A stretch of DNA of 64,000 nt from Pelagibacteraceae bacterium AG-359-O02 (GCA_003280485.1 QCEU01000003.1:1-64000); one strand, 5' to 3'. Counted from the first letter of the stretch, positions 38,288-48,406 are shown. The notes: generated by a model not told the origin, from the letters alone. A program made the numbers and translations.

Positions 38288-39565
38288 TTAAGCTCTAATC
38301 GTTGGTAAACAATAAAAATCGGCTGTATCAATTTTAGAAGAATATTGTCTTCGCATATTCCATTTTTTATGAACCCCAGCACTAGCAAGACTTAACGCAG
38401 ACCTTCCATACCGATAGTTAGTATTATCAATAGACTTCATTAAACCCTTTATTTTCTCATCTTTTTCAGAAGAAAATAGGTTTTTACTACCATCTTCATT
38501 AGATAAACCCGTAAGCATTACACCTGCTTTTTGGTAACGATAGCCATTTTTAAAGATAGAATCTAAAGCAACTAAAGCAGTTTTAACTATTTCAATGCTG
38601 TTGTTTGTAGAAATTGCAAAATCTATCGTTTTTGAGTTTGAATAATATCCAAATCTACTTTGAAAAGGACTTGTTCTAACAAAAACAGTAATTGATTTTG
38701 CAATTAAAGACTCAGATCTTATTTTTTCAGATGCATTTAAACAATAGTTTGCAACTGCTTCTTTTAATTCTTGGTATTTCTCGATTCTTTGGCCAAATGA
38801 ACGAGATACTACACAACTTTTTCTTTTTGATTGAGTTGTCTCTAAATCAATACAAGGAATTCCTCGTAATTCCATTGCAGTTCTTGATCCTAAAACATTT
38901 GAGTTTTTTTTGACCCATGTATTTGATTTATTTTTTAGTTGCTTAGCATTATAAATTCCATTTTTATGATAAAATTTTGTTAGTTGTCTTCCTACGCCCC
39001 ATACATCATTAATTTCAACTTTCTCTAGTATAGGGTCAATATTTGATATTCCTATCAAACTCGTTACACCTGATTTTTTTTTCTTTGCAATATGATTTGC
39101 AACCTTGCTTAAAGTTTTAGTTTTAGCGATGCCAATACTAGTTGGAATACCCGTCCACTTTAAAACTGTTTCTCTAATTTCTTTTCCAACCTTTTCAACT
39201 TCACTATCTGGAAAATTTGATAAATCTAAAAATGCCTCATCAATAGAATAAACCTCAATAGCAGAGTTAAATCTTTTTAGTGTTCTCATCACTCTTCTAG
39301 ATAAATCTCCATATAAAGAATAATTAGATGAAAAAACTTCAACTTTATTTTTAATAATAATATCTTTTGCTTTAAAATAAGGTTCTCCCATTTTAATACC
39401 TAACACTTTTGCTTCAGTTGATCTTGAAATTATACAACCATCATTATTAGATAAAACTACAACAGGTTTTTTTCTTATTTTAGGATTGAATAATCTTTCA
39501 CAAGAAACATAAAAAGAATTACAATCAATAAGTGCTATTTTTTTAGTATACTGAATGGATGACAT
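38288..39565 (-). CDS. umuC: Translesion DNA polymerase V catalytic subunit
   Basis: UmuC is the Y-family polymerase that copies past DNA damage. The 425-residue protein has the first catalytic motif ALIDCNSFYVSCERLF (about residues 11-26), the VLSNNDGCIISRS segment and the SIDEAFLDLS catalytic acids near 106. The C-terminal DUF4113-like tail (RYGRSALSLASAG, then the KKWNMRR segment) is specific to UmuC rather than DinB. The start overlaps the umuD end by 23 bases, so the two subunits are made from one message. Confidence 0.95.
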   Translation of the reverse strand: MSSIQYTKKIALIDCNSFYVSCERLFNPKIRKKPVVVLSNNDGCIISRSTEAKVLGIKMGEPYFKAKDIIIKNKVEVFSSNYSLYGDLSRRVMRTLKRFNSAIEVYSIDEAFLDLSNFPDSEVEKVGKEIRETVLKWTGIPTSIGIAKTKTLSKVANHIAKKKKSGVTSLIGISNIDPILEKVEINDVWGVGRQLTKFYHKNGIYNAKQLKNKSNTWVKKNSNVLGSRTAMELRGIPCIDLETTQSKRKSCVVSRSFGQRIEKYQELKEAVANYCLNASEKIRSESLIAKSITVFVRTSPFQSRFGYYSNSKTIDFAISTNNSIEIVKTALVALDSIFKNGYRYQKAGVMLTGLSNEDGSKNLFSSEKDEKIKGLMKSIDNTNYRYGRSALSLASAGVHKKWNMRRQYSSKIDTADFYCLPTIRA

Positions 39566-39938
39566 AAGTTACAACTCCCCAAATAAATATATCTTCATCT
39601 TCGTTAATTAAAATTCGATCTATAAATTCTTTAGAACCTGATGTTAAAAATTTTTTATCTCTTTCTTGAACTAAACTTTTAACAACTAGTTCATCATGAA
39701 CATTTGCAATAACTGTTGAGAAATTTTTTGGTGTTAAACTTTTATCAACAACTAATAGATCCCCATCATTAATTCCAACATCCACCATTGATTTCCCTTG
39801 AACTCTTATGATGAAGGTTGCTGGAACATTTTTGATTAAATGAACATTTAAATCGATGTCTTCCTCAATATAGTCTGTGGCAGGGGACGGAAAACCCGCA
39901 CCAGCTTTGTGTAAATAGTAAGGTATCGTTAGCTTCAT
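39543..39938 (-). CDS. umuD: UmuD, self-cleaving subunit of DNA polymerase V
   Basis: UmuD is a LexA-like S24 protein that cuts itself, with RecA help, to activate UmuC. The 131-residue protein shows the cleavage site A14-G15 (AGAGFPSPA), the catalytic serine S50 in GKSM and the lysine K87 in ELVVKSL. It has no DNA-binding domain, so it is not LexA. It sits under a promoter with a perfect TTGACA element and an alphaproteobacterial LexA box five bases before the start codon. Confidence 0.95.
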   Translation of the reverse strand: MKLTIPYYLHKAGAGFPSPATDYIEEDIDLNVHLIKNVPATFIIRVQGKSMVDVGINDGDLLVVDKSLTPKNFSTVIANVHDELVVKSLVQERDKKFLTSGSKEFIDRILINEDEDIFIWGVVTYVIHSVY

Positions 39939-39942
39939 AAAT

Positions 39943-39957
39943 GTTCTTATTTTGTTC
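39943..39957 (-). promoter_or_regulatory. LexA (SOS) box of umuDC
   Basis: The sequence is GTTC, seven bases, GTTC on the + strand (GAAC-N7-GAAC toward umuD). This is the exact direct-repeat SOS box known for alphaproteobacterial LexA. It lies between the promoter -10 element and the umuD ATG, covering the expected transcription start, so a bound repressor would block the operon. Confidence 0.9.
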
Positions 39958-39960
39958 TAA

Positions 39961-39989
39961 TTAATATCTAAGTTATTCAATAGTGTCAA
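39961..39989 (-). promoter_or_regulatory. umuDC promoter
   Basis: Read on the minus strand, a perfect TTGACA (39989-39984) is followed by 17 bases and TATTAA (39966-39961). The expected start of transcription is near 39954, inside the LexA box, leaving a leader of about 16 bases. Confidence 0.75.
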
Positions 39990-40014
39990 TCAGGTTGTAT
40001 TTTGAGTCTGTAAC

Positions 40015-40035
40015 TGAATCAAAAGTGAATCAAAA
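40015..40035. repeat. Tandem 11-base direct repeat between umuD and GFA gene
   Basis: TGAATCAAAA occurs at 40015-40024 and again at 40026-40035, one helical turn apart. A further TGAA occurs at 40038. Helically phased repeats of this kind can bind a regulator. They lie upstream of both the umuDC promoter and the divergent GFA gene. Confidence 0.55.
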
Positions 40036-40049
40036 CGTGAACATCGAAA

Positions 40050-40070
40050 CCACATGTTGTATACATGTGG
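40050..40070. promoter_or_regulatory. Inverted repeat before GFA-family gene
   Basis: Perfect 8-base arms CCACATGT and ACATGTGG enclose a 5-base spacer, 35 bases before the ATG at 40105. The GC-containing arms stand out in this AT-rich gap. It could be an operator or a leader hairpin; no known family is recognised. Confidence 0.5.
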
Positions 40071-40104
40071 ATAACTTTAACCATAAATAGTTTGAATACA
40101 ATAA

Positions 40105-40587
40105 ATGGAAAAAAAAGAGAGCTTAACAGGAAGATGTATTTGTGGTCAGGTTAAATATAGAATTACTGAGAAGCCTCTATTCACCCAAGCTTGCCATTGC
40201 AAAGATTGTAAAATTATAACTGGGTCTTCTTATGTTATTAATACTAGCGTTCTAGACAATACATTAATTATAGAGGGTGATATTTCGTCAACTGAACTTA
40301 AAACAGGTAGTGGCGCTACCTCGAGAGCTTATTTTTGTAACAAATGTGGTACTTATATTTATACAGATTATGCTACGGCAGTTGGTCGATCAACAGTTAG
40401 AACTAAAACCTTAGATAATTCCGAAAACTTTCCTCCTCAAGCGCATATATTTACAAAAGATAAAGATCCATGGTTAAAACTTACTGATGATGCAAATTGT
40501 TTTGAAAAAATGTATGATTTAAAAAATACTTGGCCAAAAGAAAGTTACGAAAGATATAAAAATTATTTAAAAGATAATAAAAGATAA
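40105..40587 (+). CDS. GFA-family zinc protein (first of two)
   Basis: This 160-residue protein has the beta-tent zinc fold named after glutathione-dependent formaldehyde-activating enzyme. Its metal cysteines are in GRCICGQVKY (about residues 8-17), ACHCKDCK (about 30-37) and FCNKCGTY near 77. Family members bind glutathione or small thiols, but few have a proven reaction, and the formaldehyde role is disputed. SAR11-type cells oxidise one-carbon compounds, so a link is possible but unproven. A second, shorter GFA gene follows 19 bases later. Confidence 0.85.
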   Translation: MEKKESLTGRCICGQVKYRITEKPLFTQACHCKDCKIITGSSYVINTSVLDNTLIIEGDISSTELKTGSGATSRAYFCNKCGTYIYTDYATAVGRSTVRTKTLDNSENFPPQAHIFTKDKDPWLKLTDDANCFEKMYDLKNTWPKESYERYKNYLKDNKR

Positions 40588-40606
40588 ATTTTTAGGAGAT
40601 TAAAAC

Positions 40607-40975
40607 ATGAAAAAATTATCCTGTCATTGTGGTGCAATAGAAGCAGAAGTTAAGATGCCTTTGGGTGGTATTGAAAAAATCATGCGTTGCAATTGTTCAA
40701 TATGCAAAAAAAAAGGTTATATTATAGGTGTACTTGGTCCTGGTGATTTTAAACTTACAAAAGGGGAAGATAAACTATCCCTTTACCAGTTTTATACTAA
40801 TACTGCTAAACATTACTTTTGCTCAATTTGTGGAATTCACACTCATAACAGACCTAGAAGTAATCCAAAAATATATGGTGTGAATATTGCTTGTATAGAG
40901 GGTGTGGAGCCATTTGAAATTGAAGATATACCGGTGAATGATGGTAAAAATCATCCATTAGATCAAAAACAATAA
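40607..40975 (+). CDS. GFA-family zinc protein (second of two)
   Basis: This 122-residue relative of the preceding protein carries the same three cysteine clusters (SCHCGAIEAEV, RCNCSICKK and FCSICGIHTHN). The two are clearly diverged, so this is not a recent duplication. A good ribosome site (TAGGAG) precedes the ATG. The late CGIHTHNRPRSNP segment is typical of the short GFA group. The substrate is unknown. It is likely cotranscribed with its neighbours on both sides. Confidence 0.83.
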   Translation: MKKLSCHCGAIEAEVKMPLGGIEKIMRCNCSICKKKGYIIGVLGPGDFKLTKGEDKLSLYQFYTNTAKHYFCSICGIHTHNRPRSNPKIYGVNIACIEGVEPFEIEDIPVNDGKNHPLDQKQ

Positions 40976-40982
40976 AATTTTT

Positions 40983-41909
40983 ATGCAATCAATTATCGAG
41001 TGTTACAGAAAAGTTAGTAAAGATTGTTTTAAGTTTATAAGATCTCAAGAAACTATAAACGAAAAATTTAAAAATAAAGAAAAGATGATTAAATCTTTTC
41101 TAATTCCTATTAGTTTCTGGATCAATAACAGAACAAATAAATCTAAACCTTACTTAATAGGCTTAGCTGGAGGTCAAGGAACTGGTAAAACAACAATTAG
41201 CTCTATTCTAAGAATCATTTTAACAAAATATTTTAAATTAAATGTTTTTAAAATATCAATTGATGATTTGTATAAAACCCGAAAAGATAGAATAAAATTA
41301 TCTAAAAAAATTCATCCCTTATTAATGACCAGAGGTGTTCCAGGCACGCACGACATAAATTTTATTTTTGATCTTTTAAAAAAAGCAAAGGGAAAGCAAT
41401 TCAATCAACAGAGACTTCCTAAGTTTAATAAGGCAATAGATGATAGATTAAAAAGAAAGTCCTGGTATCTAGTTAAAAAAGTACCAGATGTTATAATCTT
41501 TGAAGGATGGTGTGTAGGAGCTAGAGCAGAAAAAAATGTAACTTTAAAAAAATCGATTAATTCTCTTGAAAGAACAGCAGATAAAAATTTAAGATGGAGG
41601 AAATATGTAAATGGTCAACTACAAACAAAATATAAAAAATTGTTTTCTAAACTAGACTGTTTATTATTTTTAAAAGCAGGTAATTTCAAATTATTGCAGA
41701 CCTGGAGACTTAAACAGGAGGCGTTACTAAAATTAAACTCAAAAAATAAAGCAAACAGTAAGGTTATGAGCAAACACGAGGTATTAACTTTTATGCAAAC
41801 TTACCAAAGGGTCACACAAAATATGTTTAAATTTGCTCCAAAATATTCTTCAATTGTATTAAATTTAAATAGAAATCATCAAATTAAATCAATAAAATAT
41901 AATCAATGA
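40983..41909 (+). CDS. D-glycerate 3-kinase-like P-loop kinase
   Basis: This 308-residue kinase has a Walker A motif GLAGGQGTGKTT (about residues 60-71), the ISIDDLYKTRKDR segment (about 92-104) and VIIFEGWCVGAR near 171. Together these match the plant/fungal-type glycerate kinase family (GLYK/YghY-like), related to uridine kinase and pantothenate kinase. D-glycerate 3-kinase would feed glycerate from glycolate or serine breakdown into central metabolism. It starts 7 bases after the GFA gene and overlaps the TolC-family gene by 4 bases. Confidence 0.8.
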   Translation: MQSIIECYRKVSKDCFKFIRSQETINEKFKNKEKMIKSFLIPISFWINNRTNKSKPYLIGLAGGQGTGKTTISSILRIILTKYFKLNVFKISIDDLYKTRKDRIKLSKKIHPLLMTRGVPGTHDINFIFDLLKKAKGKQFNQQRLPKFNKAIDDRLKRKSWYLVKKVPDVIIFEGWCVGARAEKNVTLKKSINSLERTADKNLRWRKYVNGQLQTKYKKLFSKLDCLLFLKAGNFKLLQTWRLKQEALLKLNSKNKANSKVMSKHEVLTFMQTYQRVTQNMFKFAPKYSSIVLNLNRNHQIKSIKYNQ

Positions 41910-43204
41910 AAATAATCACTTTAATCATTTTTTGCTTAATAGCTTTTATACTTCCAGTAAATGCTGCAACTTTGAGTGAAGCATTAAAACAGACCTATCA
42001 AAATAATTTAGAGCTCAAAGCTGAGAGAAAAAATTTAGAAGTTCAAAAGGAAGTCTTAAATATTTCTAAAAGTGATTTTTTTCCAACTTTAACTCTTTCT
42101 GGCACCAAAAGTTTTGAAGACACCAACAAATTAACAAATCAAGATGGTACTGATGCTTCTATAACTAATACAAATCCAATGACATCTTCTGTAAAGTTAG
42201 AACAAACACTTTTAGATGGTAGTGAACGTGGCACAAAATACGAAAAAAGTAAATTAGGACTAAACTTATCTGAAGCACAACTTATTAAAAAAGAGCAAGA
42301 TGTTTTTATGAAAGCAATTGAGGCTTATTCAGGTTTAATCCTTGCTTATGAAAAATTAAGTATTAATGAAGAAAATGTTAACCTTCTCCAAAGACAATTC
42401 GAAATAGATAATGCAAGACTATCTAGAGCTCAAATAACTGCAACTGACTTAGCACAGTCCCAATCTTCTTTGTCAGGGGCACAAGCAGGTTATATTGGAG
42501 CACAAAATTATATAGTAACCAGCAAATTAGCATATGAAAATATAATTGGACCAATCAACAGTAACGAAAAATTAAAAAAAATTTATAATTCTGAAGTTCC
42601 ACTACCTTCAAGTTTAGTTGATGCAAAAAAGATATCTGAACAAAAAAGTCCTGATCTTATTATTGCTGAAATAGAATATGGACAGTCTGAATTAGATGTT
42701 AAAATTGCAAGATCAGATTTATCTCCTACAGCAAAACTTTCACTTGAAAGATCTTATACCGATGATCTAAGCGCAACTTATGATGAAAGGGAAAAAGATG
42801 TAATACAAGCAACTGTAAGTTGGCCATTTCAATTTGGAGGAAAGAATAAATCTAATATAAATAAAAATCTACAAGTTAAAGGAATGAAAAAATTATTACT
42901 AGAAAATGCTTTTAGAAATAATACCCAAGGGGTTACTGCAGCTTGGTCCACTTTAGAGTCTTCTAAAAGTCTACTAAGAGCTGTACAATCACAAGTTAAG
43001 GCCGCTGAAATTGCAAATGAAGGGATTAGTTTTGAATATGAGAGTGGATTGAATAGATCTACTTTTGATGTTCTTCAATCAAGATCAAATCTAATAAATG
43101 CCAAAATAAATCTTGCCGAAGCCGAAAGAAATTACTTATTATCTCAATATAGACTGTTAAAATCTGCGGGTTTATTAAATAGCGAATACCTAAAACTTAG
43201 ATAA
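41906..43204 (+). CDS. tolC: TolC-family outer membrane channel protein
   Basis: A cleavable signal (residues 1-20, ending VNA) is followed by about 410 residues with the TolC pattern. The mature start ATLSEALKQTYQNNLELKAE opens the first coiled-coil, and the second half repeats the theme around SPDLIIAEIEYGQSELDVK. TolC trimers cross the outer membrane and periplasm to serve type I secretion and efflux pumps. No pump or secretion ATPase gene is adjacent. It overlaps the kinase gene by 4 bases and is followed by the recA promoter. Confidence 0.88.
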   Translation: MKIITLIIFCLIAFILPVNAATLSEALKQTYQNNLELKAERKNLEVQKEVLNISKSDFFPTLTLSGTKSFEDTNKLTNQDGTDASITNTNPMTSSVKLEQTLLDGSERGTKYEKSKLGLNLSEAQLIKKEQDVFMKAIEAYSGLILAYEKLSINEENVNLLQRQFEIDNARLSRAQITATDLAQSQSSLSGAQAGYIGAQNYIVTSKLAYENIIGPINSNEKLKKIYNSEVPLPSSLVDAKKISEQKSPDLIIAEIEYGQSELDVKIARSDLSPTAKLSLERSYTDDLSATYDEREKDVIQATVSWPFQFGGKNKSNINKNLQVKGMKKLLLENAFRNNTQGVTAAWSTLESSKSLLRAVQSQVKAAEIANEGISFEYESGLNRSTFDVLQSRSNLINAKINLAEAERNYLLSQYRLLKSAGLLNSEYLKLR

Positions 43205-43237
43205 TTACAGACTTCTAGCCCTAATTTAAAAAAAATA

Positions 43238-43265
43238 TTGCCAATGAGAACAAAATGTGTACATT
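43238..43265 (+). promoter_or_regulatory. recA promoter with LexA-like box between -35 and -10
   Basis: TTGCCA (43238-43243) and TACATT (43260-43265) are separated by 16 bases. A GAAC-N7-GTAC sequence at 43248-43262, one base off the alphaproteobacterial LexA box, fills the spacer. This is a classical place for repression of recA by LexA. Confidence 0.6.
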
Positions 43266-43302
43266 TATTTTCATGATTCGAATGTTAATAAATGAAAAAA
43301 AC

Positions 43303-43306
43303 GAGG
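43303..43306 (+). promoter_or_regulatory. Ribosome binding site setting the recA start
   Basis: GAGG lies 6 bases before the ATG at 43313 and inside the reading frame that would begin at the ATG at 43292. The downstream ATG is therefore preferred. Confidence 0.65.
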
Positions 43307-43312
43307 CAAAAA

Positions 43313-44437
43313 ATGACTAAAAATAACTTAAAAGTGGTGAAATCCACAAAAGATAAAGAATTGGAAGATAAAGAAAAAAATAAAGCACTAGATGCAGCAA
43401 TCAGCCAGATAACAGACAGCTTTGGAAAAGGCTCTGTGATGAAGCTTGGAGAGCAAAAAGCAATGGATATTGAGTCCATTTCTACTGGATCTTTGAGTTT
43501 GGATTTAGCACTTGGAATAGGTGGATTACCAAAAGGTAGAATTGTTGAAATTTATGGACCAGAGTCGTCTGGTAAAACAACATTAGCATTACAAGTTGTT
43601 GCTGAAGCACAAAAAGCAGGTGGAATTTGTGGATTTGTAGATGCAGAACATGCATTAGACCCAGTCTATGCAAAGAAATTAGGTGTTAACACAGAGGAGT
43701 TGCTTATTTCACAACCGGACACTGGTGAACAAGCATTAGAAATAACTGATACTTTAATCAAATCTGGCTCAATGTCAGTTTTAGTTGTCGACTCAGTTGC
43801 AGCATTAACTCCAAGAGCAGAAATTGAAGGAGATATGGGAGATCACCATGTTGGTCTGCAAGCAAGACTAATGTCTCAAGCTCTTAGAAAACTAACAGGA
43901 TCAATTTCAAGAACAAATACAATGGTTATATTTATTAACCAAATTAGAATGAAAATTGGTGTAATGTTTGGTAGTCCAGAAACAACTTCTGGAGGTAATT
44001 CTTTAAAATTTTATTCCTCAGTAAGAATGGATATTAGAAGAATTGGAGCAATAAAAGATAAAGAACAAATTATTGGAAACACAACAAGAGTAAAAGTTGT
44101 TAAAAATAAAGTTGCACCACCATTTAAAGTTGTTGAGTTCGACTTAATGTATGGAAAAGGAATTAGTAAAGTAGGGGAACTAATCGACCTTGGTGCCAAA
44201 GCTGAGATTGTTGAAAAATCTGGAGCTTGGTACGCTTACAAAGGTGAAAAAATTGGTCAAGGTAGAGAGAATGCTAAACTTTACCTTGAACAAAATCCAA
44301 AAGCTGCTGCTGAAATTGAAATGTCTATCAGAGAAAAAGCTGGTGTTATTTCAAAAAAGATTGAGGGTAATCCTTTAAGTGAAGAAAAGCTTGAAGCACA
44401 GAAGAAAGAGGAAGAAGTTCCTACTAAAAAAAATTAG
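43313..44437 (+). CDS. recA: Recombinase RecA
   Basis: RecA forms filaments on single-stranded DNA, drives homologous recombination, and triggers LexA and UmuD self-cleavage. At 374 residues (start at the ATG preceded by GAGG) it has the Walker A motif GPESSGKTT, the conserved [18 protein letters not shown] segment, and the DNA-binding loop regions [21 protein letters not shown] and [10 protein letters not shown]. The C-terminal tail is acidic ([12 protein letters not shown]). It stands alone between its own promoter and a strong terminator, about 3.4 kb from umuDC, whose activation depends on it. Confidence 0.98.
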   Translation: MTKNNLKVVKSTKDKELEDKEKNKALDAAISQITDSFGKGSVMKLGEQKAMDIESISTGSLSLDLALGIGGLPKGRIVEIYGPESSGKTTLALQVVAEAQKAGGICGFVDAEHALDPVYAKKLGVNTEELLISQPDTGEQALEITDTLIKSGSMSVLVVDSVAALTPRAEIEGDMGDHHVGLQARLMSQALRKLTGSISRTNTMVIFINQIRMKIGVMFGSPETTSGGNSLKFYSSVRMDIRRIGAIKDKEQIIGNTTRVKVVKNKVAPPFKVVEFDLMYGKGISKVGELIDLGAKAEIVEKSGAWYAYKGEKIGQGRENAKLYLEQNPKAAAEIEMSIREKAGVISKKIEGNPLSEEKLEAQKKEEEVPTKKN

Positions 44438-44457
44438 CAGATAACTTTTAGTTATTA

Positions 44458-44487
44458 AAAAAAGGCGCTCTATTGGGCGCCTTTTTT
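44458..44487 (+). terminator. Intrinsic terminator after recA
   Basis: An 11-base perfect stem (AAAAAAGGCGC and GCGCCTTTTTT) with an 8-base loop runs straight into its T tract. The GC-rich core stands out sharply from the surroundings. It ends the recA unit before alaS. Confidence 0.92.
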
Positions 44488-44536
44488 CCCTTTAGAGGTG
44501 TAGACATCATATAAAAATGCTGTATTTTAGTTAAAT

Positions 44537-47200
44537 ATGGCTAAAACATTAAATAAAATCAGGTCAGCATTTTTGGATTATTTTGAAAAAAATGATCATA
44601 AAATAATTGAGTCTAGCAATTTAGTGCCAAATAATGACCCAACATTAATGTTTGCTAACTCTGGAATGGTCCAATTTAAAAATGTGTTTACTGGACTGGA
44701 AAAAAGAGATTATCATAGAGCTACAACATCTCAAAAATGTGTAAGAGCAGGTGGCAAGCACAACGATCTTGAAAACGTTGGCTATACTCCAAGACACCAT
44801 ACTTTTTTTGAAATGTTGGGAAACTTTTCTTTTGGTGATTATTTTAAAGAAAAAGCTATTGAACTTGCGTGGAATTTAATAACTAAAGAATTTGGCTTAG
44901 ACAAAAATAGGCTTTATGTAACTGTCTACCATGACGACGACGAAGCTTTTAATTACTGGAAAAAAATTGCTGGGTTAAGTGAAGATAAAATCATAAGGAT
45001 AGCAACATCTGATAATTTTTGGTCTATGGGTGAAACAGGACCTTGTGGTCCTTGTTCTGAGATATTTTATGATCATGGAGAACACTTAGAAGGTGGATTA
45101 CCAGGATCAAAAAATGAGGATGGAGACAGATTTATAGAAATTTGGAATTTGGTCTTTATGCAGTATGAGCAAATTTCAAAAGATAAACGAATTAATCTGC
45201 CAAAACCATCAGTTGATACTGGAATGGGTTTAGAGAGAATTGCTGCATTGCTTCAAGGAACTCACGACAACTATGAAACAGATCATTTTAAAAAAATAAT
45301 AAACTCTGCTGCAGAAATTTTAAAAGTCGAGCCTAATAATGATAATTTAGCAAGTTTTAGAGTAATAGCAGATCACTTACGAGCAAGTTCATTTTTAATT
45401 GCTGAGGGAGTTTTGCCATCAAATGAAGGAAGAGGTTATGTCCTAAGAAGAATTATGAGAAGAGGAATGAGGCATTCACACCTCCTTGGTTCTAAAGAAC
45501 CAATTTTTTATAATATTTTCAAAACTTTAAAAGATGAGATGAAAGGTAATTACTCAGAAATAGAAAGAGCTGAGTCTTTAATAAAAGAAACATTAAGAAT
45601 GGAAGAAGAAAAATTTTTAATTCTTTTAGACAGAGGTATTAAAATATTAAATGAGGAAATAACCAAAATAGAGAAGATATTACCTGGAGAAGTAGCTTTT
45701 AAACTCTATGATACCTACGGTTTTCCATTAGACCTGACACAAGACATCTTAAAAAATAAATCATTAACAATTGATAATGATAAATTTCAAAGTTTAATGA
45801 AAGAAAGCAAAGAACTTGCTAAGAAAAATTGGAAAGGATCAGGTGATAGCACGGTAGATGATATTTGGTTTTCGATAAAAGATAGATTAGGTCCTTCCGA
45901 ATTTCTAGGTTATGAGACAGATCAAGCAGAAGGTATTATTTTATCACTATTAAAAAACAACAAAGAAGTAAATGAATTGAATGTAAATGATGAAGGAATT
46001 ATTATTTTAAATCAAACTCCTTTTTATGGAGAGTCTGGGGGACAGGTTGGAGACACTGGTGAAATAATATCTGGAGACTTTAAGTTCGAAATAACAGATG
46101 TCCAAAAAAAATTAGGTGATCTATTTGTTCATTACGGCAAAGTCAAATCAGGAAGTATAAAGATCAAAGACAATGTTGAGATGAAAATTGATATTGATAG
46201 ACGTAATAATATAAGAGCTTATCACTCTGCAACACACCTTTTGCATGAGTCTTTAAGAAGAGTATTAGGTACTCATGTTACACAAAAAGGATCATTAGTA
46301 GCACCAGATAGATTAAGATTTGATTTTAGCCATATGAAACCAATTTCAGACCAGGAAATAGAAAAAATAGAAAATCACGTTAATTCTATGGTACAAAAAA
46401 AATCGGAGGTTAAAACAAGGATTATGACTCCTAAAGAAGCAGTAAATAATGGAGCCTTGGCACTCTTTGGAGAAAAATATGGAGAAGAGGTTAGAGTGTT
46501 ATCTATGGGAGATGAGAAAGAAAGGTATTTTTCCACTGAATTATGTGGAGGTACGCATGTACGAAACACTGGTGACATTGGAAAATTCAAAATTATTAGT
46601 CAATCATCAATTGCAGCAGGTGTTAGAAGAGTAGAAGCACTTAGAGAAAATCAATTAAATAGTTTTTTACAAAATAAAGAAAAATTATCTGACTTATCTG
46701 CACAAAAAGATGAAGAAATGATTAATGACTTATCAAAACAAATAATTAAATTAGGTGGCAAACCAAATCTAGAAAATGAAGATAATAAGATTTTAATTAA
46801 AGAATTATCAAAACAACTAGAGCAATTAAAATTTAGTTCAATTTTAGAAAATAATTCAAAAAATATAATTCAAGATATTAAAATTAATAATATAAATGTA
46901 AGATTTCAAAAAGTTGATGATCTTCCACCTAAAGAATTAAGAAAATTGGTTGATACCGGAAAAAAAGAGCTAAACACAGGCATTGTAATAGTTTTTGCTA
47001 GTCTAGAAGACAAAGTAGGTCTTGCAGTTGGGATAACAGATGAGCTTATTGATAAGTATGATGCAGTCACATTTGCTAAAACAGGATCTGAAATTATTGG
47101 TGGAAAAGGTGGTGGCGGTAGAAAGGATTTTGCACAAGCAGGAGGCCAATTTAAAAAAAAAATTGATGAGGCTTTTGAAAAAATTAAGACTTTAATTTAA
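44537..47200 (+). CDS. alaS: Alanyl-tRNA synthetase
   Basis: AlaRS charges tRNA-Ala. The 887-residue protein has the class II catalytic core ([32 protein letters not shown]), the tRNA-recognition region, and the editing domain with its zinc-binding [12 protein letters not shown] and [12 protein letters not shown] motifs. The C-terminal [16 protein letters not shown] segment marks the C-Ala domain. Editing residues are intact, so misacylated seryl- and glycyl-tRNA should be cleared. Its last 9 bases overlap the end of icd on the other strand. Confidence 0.98.
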   Translation: MAKTLNKIRSAFLDYFEKNDHKIIESSNLVPNNDPTLMFANSGMVQFKNVFTGLEKRDYHRATTSQKCVRAGGKHNDLENVGYTPRHHTFFEMLGNFSFGDYFKEKAIELAWNLITKEFGLDKNRLYVTVYHDDDEAFNYWKKIAGLSEDKIIRIATSDNFWSMGETGPCGPCSEIFYDHGEHLEGGLPGSKNEDGDRFIEIWNLVFMQYEQISKDKRINLPKPSVDTGMGLERIAALLQGTHDNYETDHFKKIINSAAEILKVEPNNDNLASFRVIADHLRASSFLIAEGVLPSNEGRGYVLRRIMRRGMRHSHLLGSKEPIFYNIFKTLKDEMKGNYSEIERAESLIKETLRMEEEKFLILLDRGIKILNEEITKIEKILPGEVAFKLYDTYGFPLDLTQDILKNKSLTIDNDKFQSLMKESKELAKKNWKGSGDSTVDDIWFSIKDRLGPSEFLGYETDQAEGIILSLLKNNKEVNELNVNDEGIIILNQTPFYGESGGQVGDTGEIISGDFKFEITDVQKKLGDLFVHYGKVKSGSIKIKDNVEMKIDIDRRNNIRAYHSATHLLHESLRRVLGTHVTQKGSLVAPDRLRFDFSHMKPISDQEIEKIENHVNSMVQKKSEVKTRIMTPKEAVNNGALALFGEKYGEEVRVLSMGDEKERYFSTELCGGTHVRNTGDIGKFKIISQSSIAAGVRRVEALRENQLNSFLQNKEKLSDLSAQKDEEMINDLSKQIIKLGGKPNLENEDNKILIKELSKQLEQLKFSSILENNSKNIIQDIKINNINVRFQKVDDLPPKELRKLVDTGKKELNTGIVIVFASLEDKVGLAVGITDELIDKYDAVTFAKTGSEIIGGKGGGGRKDFAQAGGQFKKKIDEAFEKIKTLI

Positions 47201-48406
47201 TTTTTGTCTCAACTTACCATCTAAAGTATCTAAAAATTGATTAGTTGTTAAATACTTTGTTGAAGGTCCTATCAAAATAGCTAAGTCCTTAGTCATTGAG
47301 CCTTCTTCAACACAATCAACACATACTTTTTCAAGTGTTTCTGCAAACTTTATTAATTCCTCATTTCCATCTAATTTTCCTCTATGAGCCAACCCTCTTG
47401 TCCATGCAAAAATAGATGCAATTGGATTTGTTGATGTTTCTTTACCTTGTTGATGCATTCTAAAATGTCTAGTCACTGTTCCATGTGCAGCTTCAGCTTC
47501 CATTGTTTTGCCATCAGGAGCGAGCAAAACACTTGTCATTAAACCTAAAGATCCATATCCTTGAGCAACTGTATCTGATTGCACATCTCCATCATAATTT
47601 TTGCAGGCCCAAATATATTTACCATGCCATTTCATTGCACATGCTACCATGTCATCTATCAATCTATGTTCATAAGTAATTTTATTTTGATCAAATCTAT
47701 CCTTAAATTCTTTTTCAAAAACTTCTTCAAAAATATCTTTAAATCTTCCGTCATATTTTTTTAAAATTGTATTTTTAGTAGAAAGGTAGACTGGCCATTT
47801 TTTAATTAATCCATAGTTAAAGCAAGATCTAGCAAAGTCTTCTATTGATTTATCTAAATTATACATTGATAAAGCTATTCCAGGCCCTGGGAAATCAAAG
47901 ACTTCGTATTTTCTTTCATCAGTTCCATCTTCAGCAGTCCATTTGATTTCTAATTTACCTTTACCAGGTACTGTAAAGTCTGTTGCTCTGTATTGATCAC
48001 CAAACGCATGCCTACCTATGATCAATGGATCTGTCCATGAGGGCACAAGTTTTGGAATATTTTTACAAATTATAGGCTCTCTAAAAACGGTTCCTCCAAT
48101 TATATTTCTTATTGTACCATTTGGGGATCTCCACATTTTTTTAAGATTAAATTCTCTTACTCTAGCTTCATCAGGTGTGATGGTTGCACACTTAATACCG
48201 ACACCATTTCTTTTAATTGCATTTGCACATTCAATTGTAATTTTATCTTCTGTTTTATCTCTACTTTCCATTCCCAAATCGTAGTACTCAATTTTGAGAT
48301 CAAGATAAGTTAAAACGAGCTTATTTTTTATGAAGTCCCATATAACTCTGGTCATTTCATCGCCATCTAACTCTACAATGGGTTTTTTAACCTTAATTTT
48401 GCTCAT
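47192..48406 (-). CDS. icd: NADP-dependent isocitrate dehydrogenase (eukaryote-type)
   Basis: This enzyme oxidises isocitrate to 2-oxoglutarate with NADP. At 404 residues it belongs to the homodimeric type shared with mitochondria and many alphaproteobacteria, not the E. coli type. It has the N-terminal [13 protein letters not shown] motif, the substrate loop [20 protein letters not shown] (about residues 92-111), the metal-binding [20 protein letters not shown] segment near 270 and [10 protein letters not shown] near 305. It is divergent from psd across 79 bases of AT-rich sequence with no recognised RNA. Confidence 0.97.
   Translation of the reverse strand: MSKIKVKKPIVELDGDEMTRVIWDFIKNKLVLTYLDLKIEYYDLGMESRDKTEDKITIECANAIKRNGVGIKCATITPDEARVREFNLKKMWRSPNGTIRNIIGGTVFREPIICKNIPKLVPSWTDPLIIGRHAFGDQYRATDFTVPGKGKLEIKWTAEDGTDERKYEVFDFPGPGIALSMYNLDKSIEDFARSCFNYGLIKKWPVYLSTKNTILKKYDGRFKDIFEEVFEKEFKDRFDQNKITYEHRLIDDMVACAMKWHGKYIWACKNYDGDVQSDTVAQGYGSLGLMTSVLLAPDGKTMEAEAAHGTVTRHFRMHQQGKETSTNPIASIFAWTRGLAHRGKLDGNEELIKFAETLEKVCVDCVEEGSMTKDLAILIGPSTKYLTTNQFLDTLDGKLRQKLN

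Noticed and set aside
40105..40975. Recent tandem duplication of the GFA genes
   Set aside because: Only the cysteine clusters match; lengths and the rest of the sequences differ widely, so they are old paralogues or independent family members.
48018..48284. An 88-codon open frame on the + strand inside icd
   Set aside because: It lies antisense to strongly conserved icd codons, has no ribosome site or recognisable domain, and is explained by the low stop frequency opposite this codon use.
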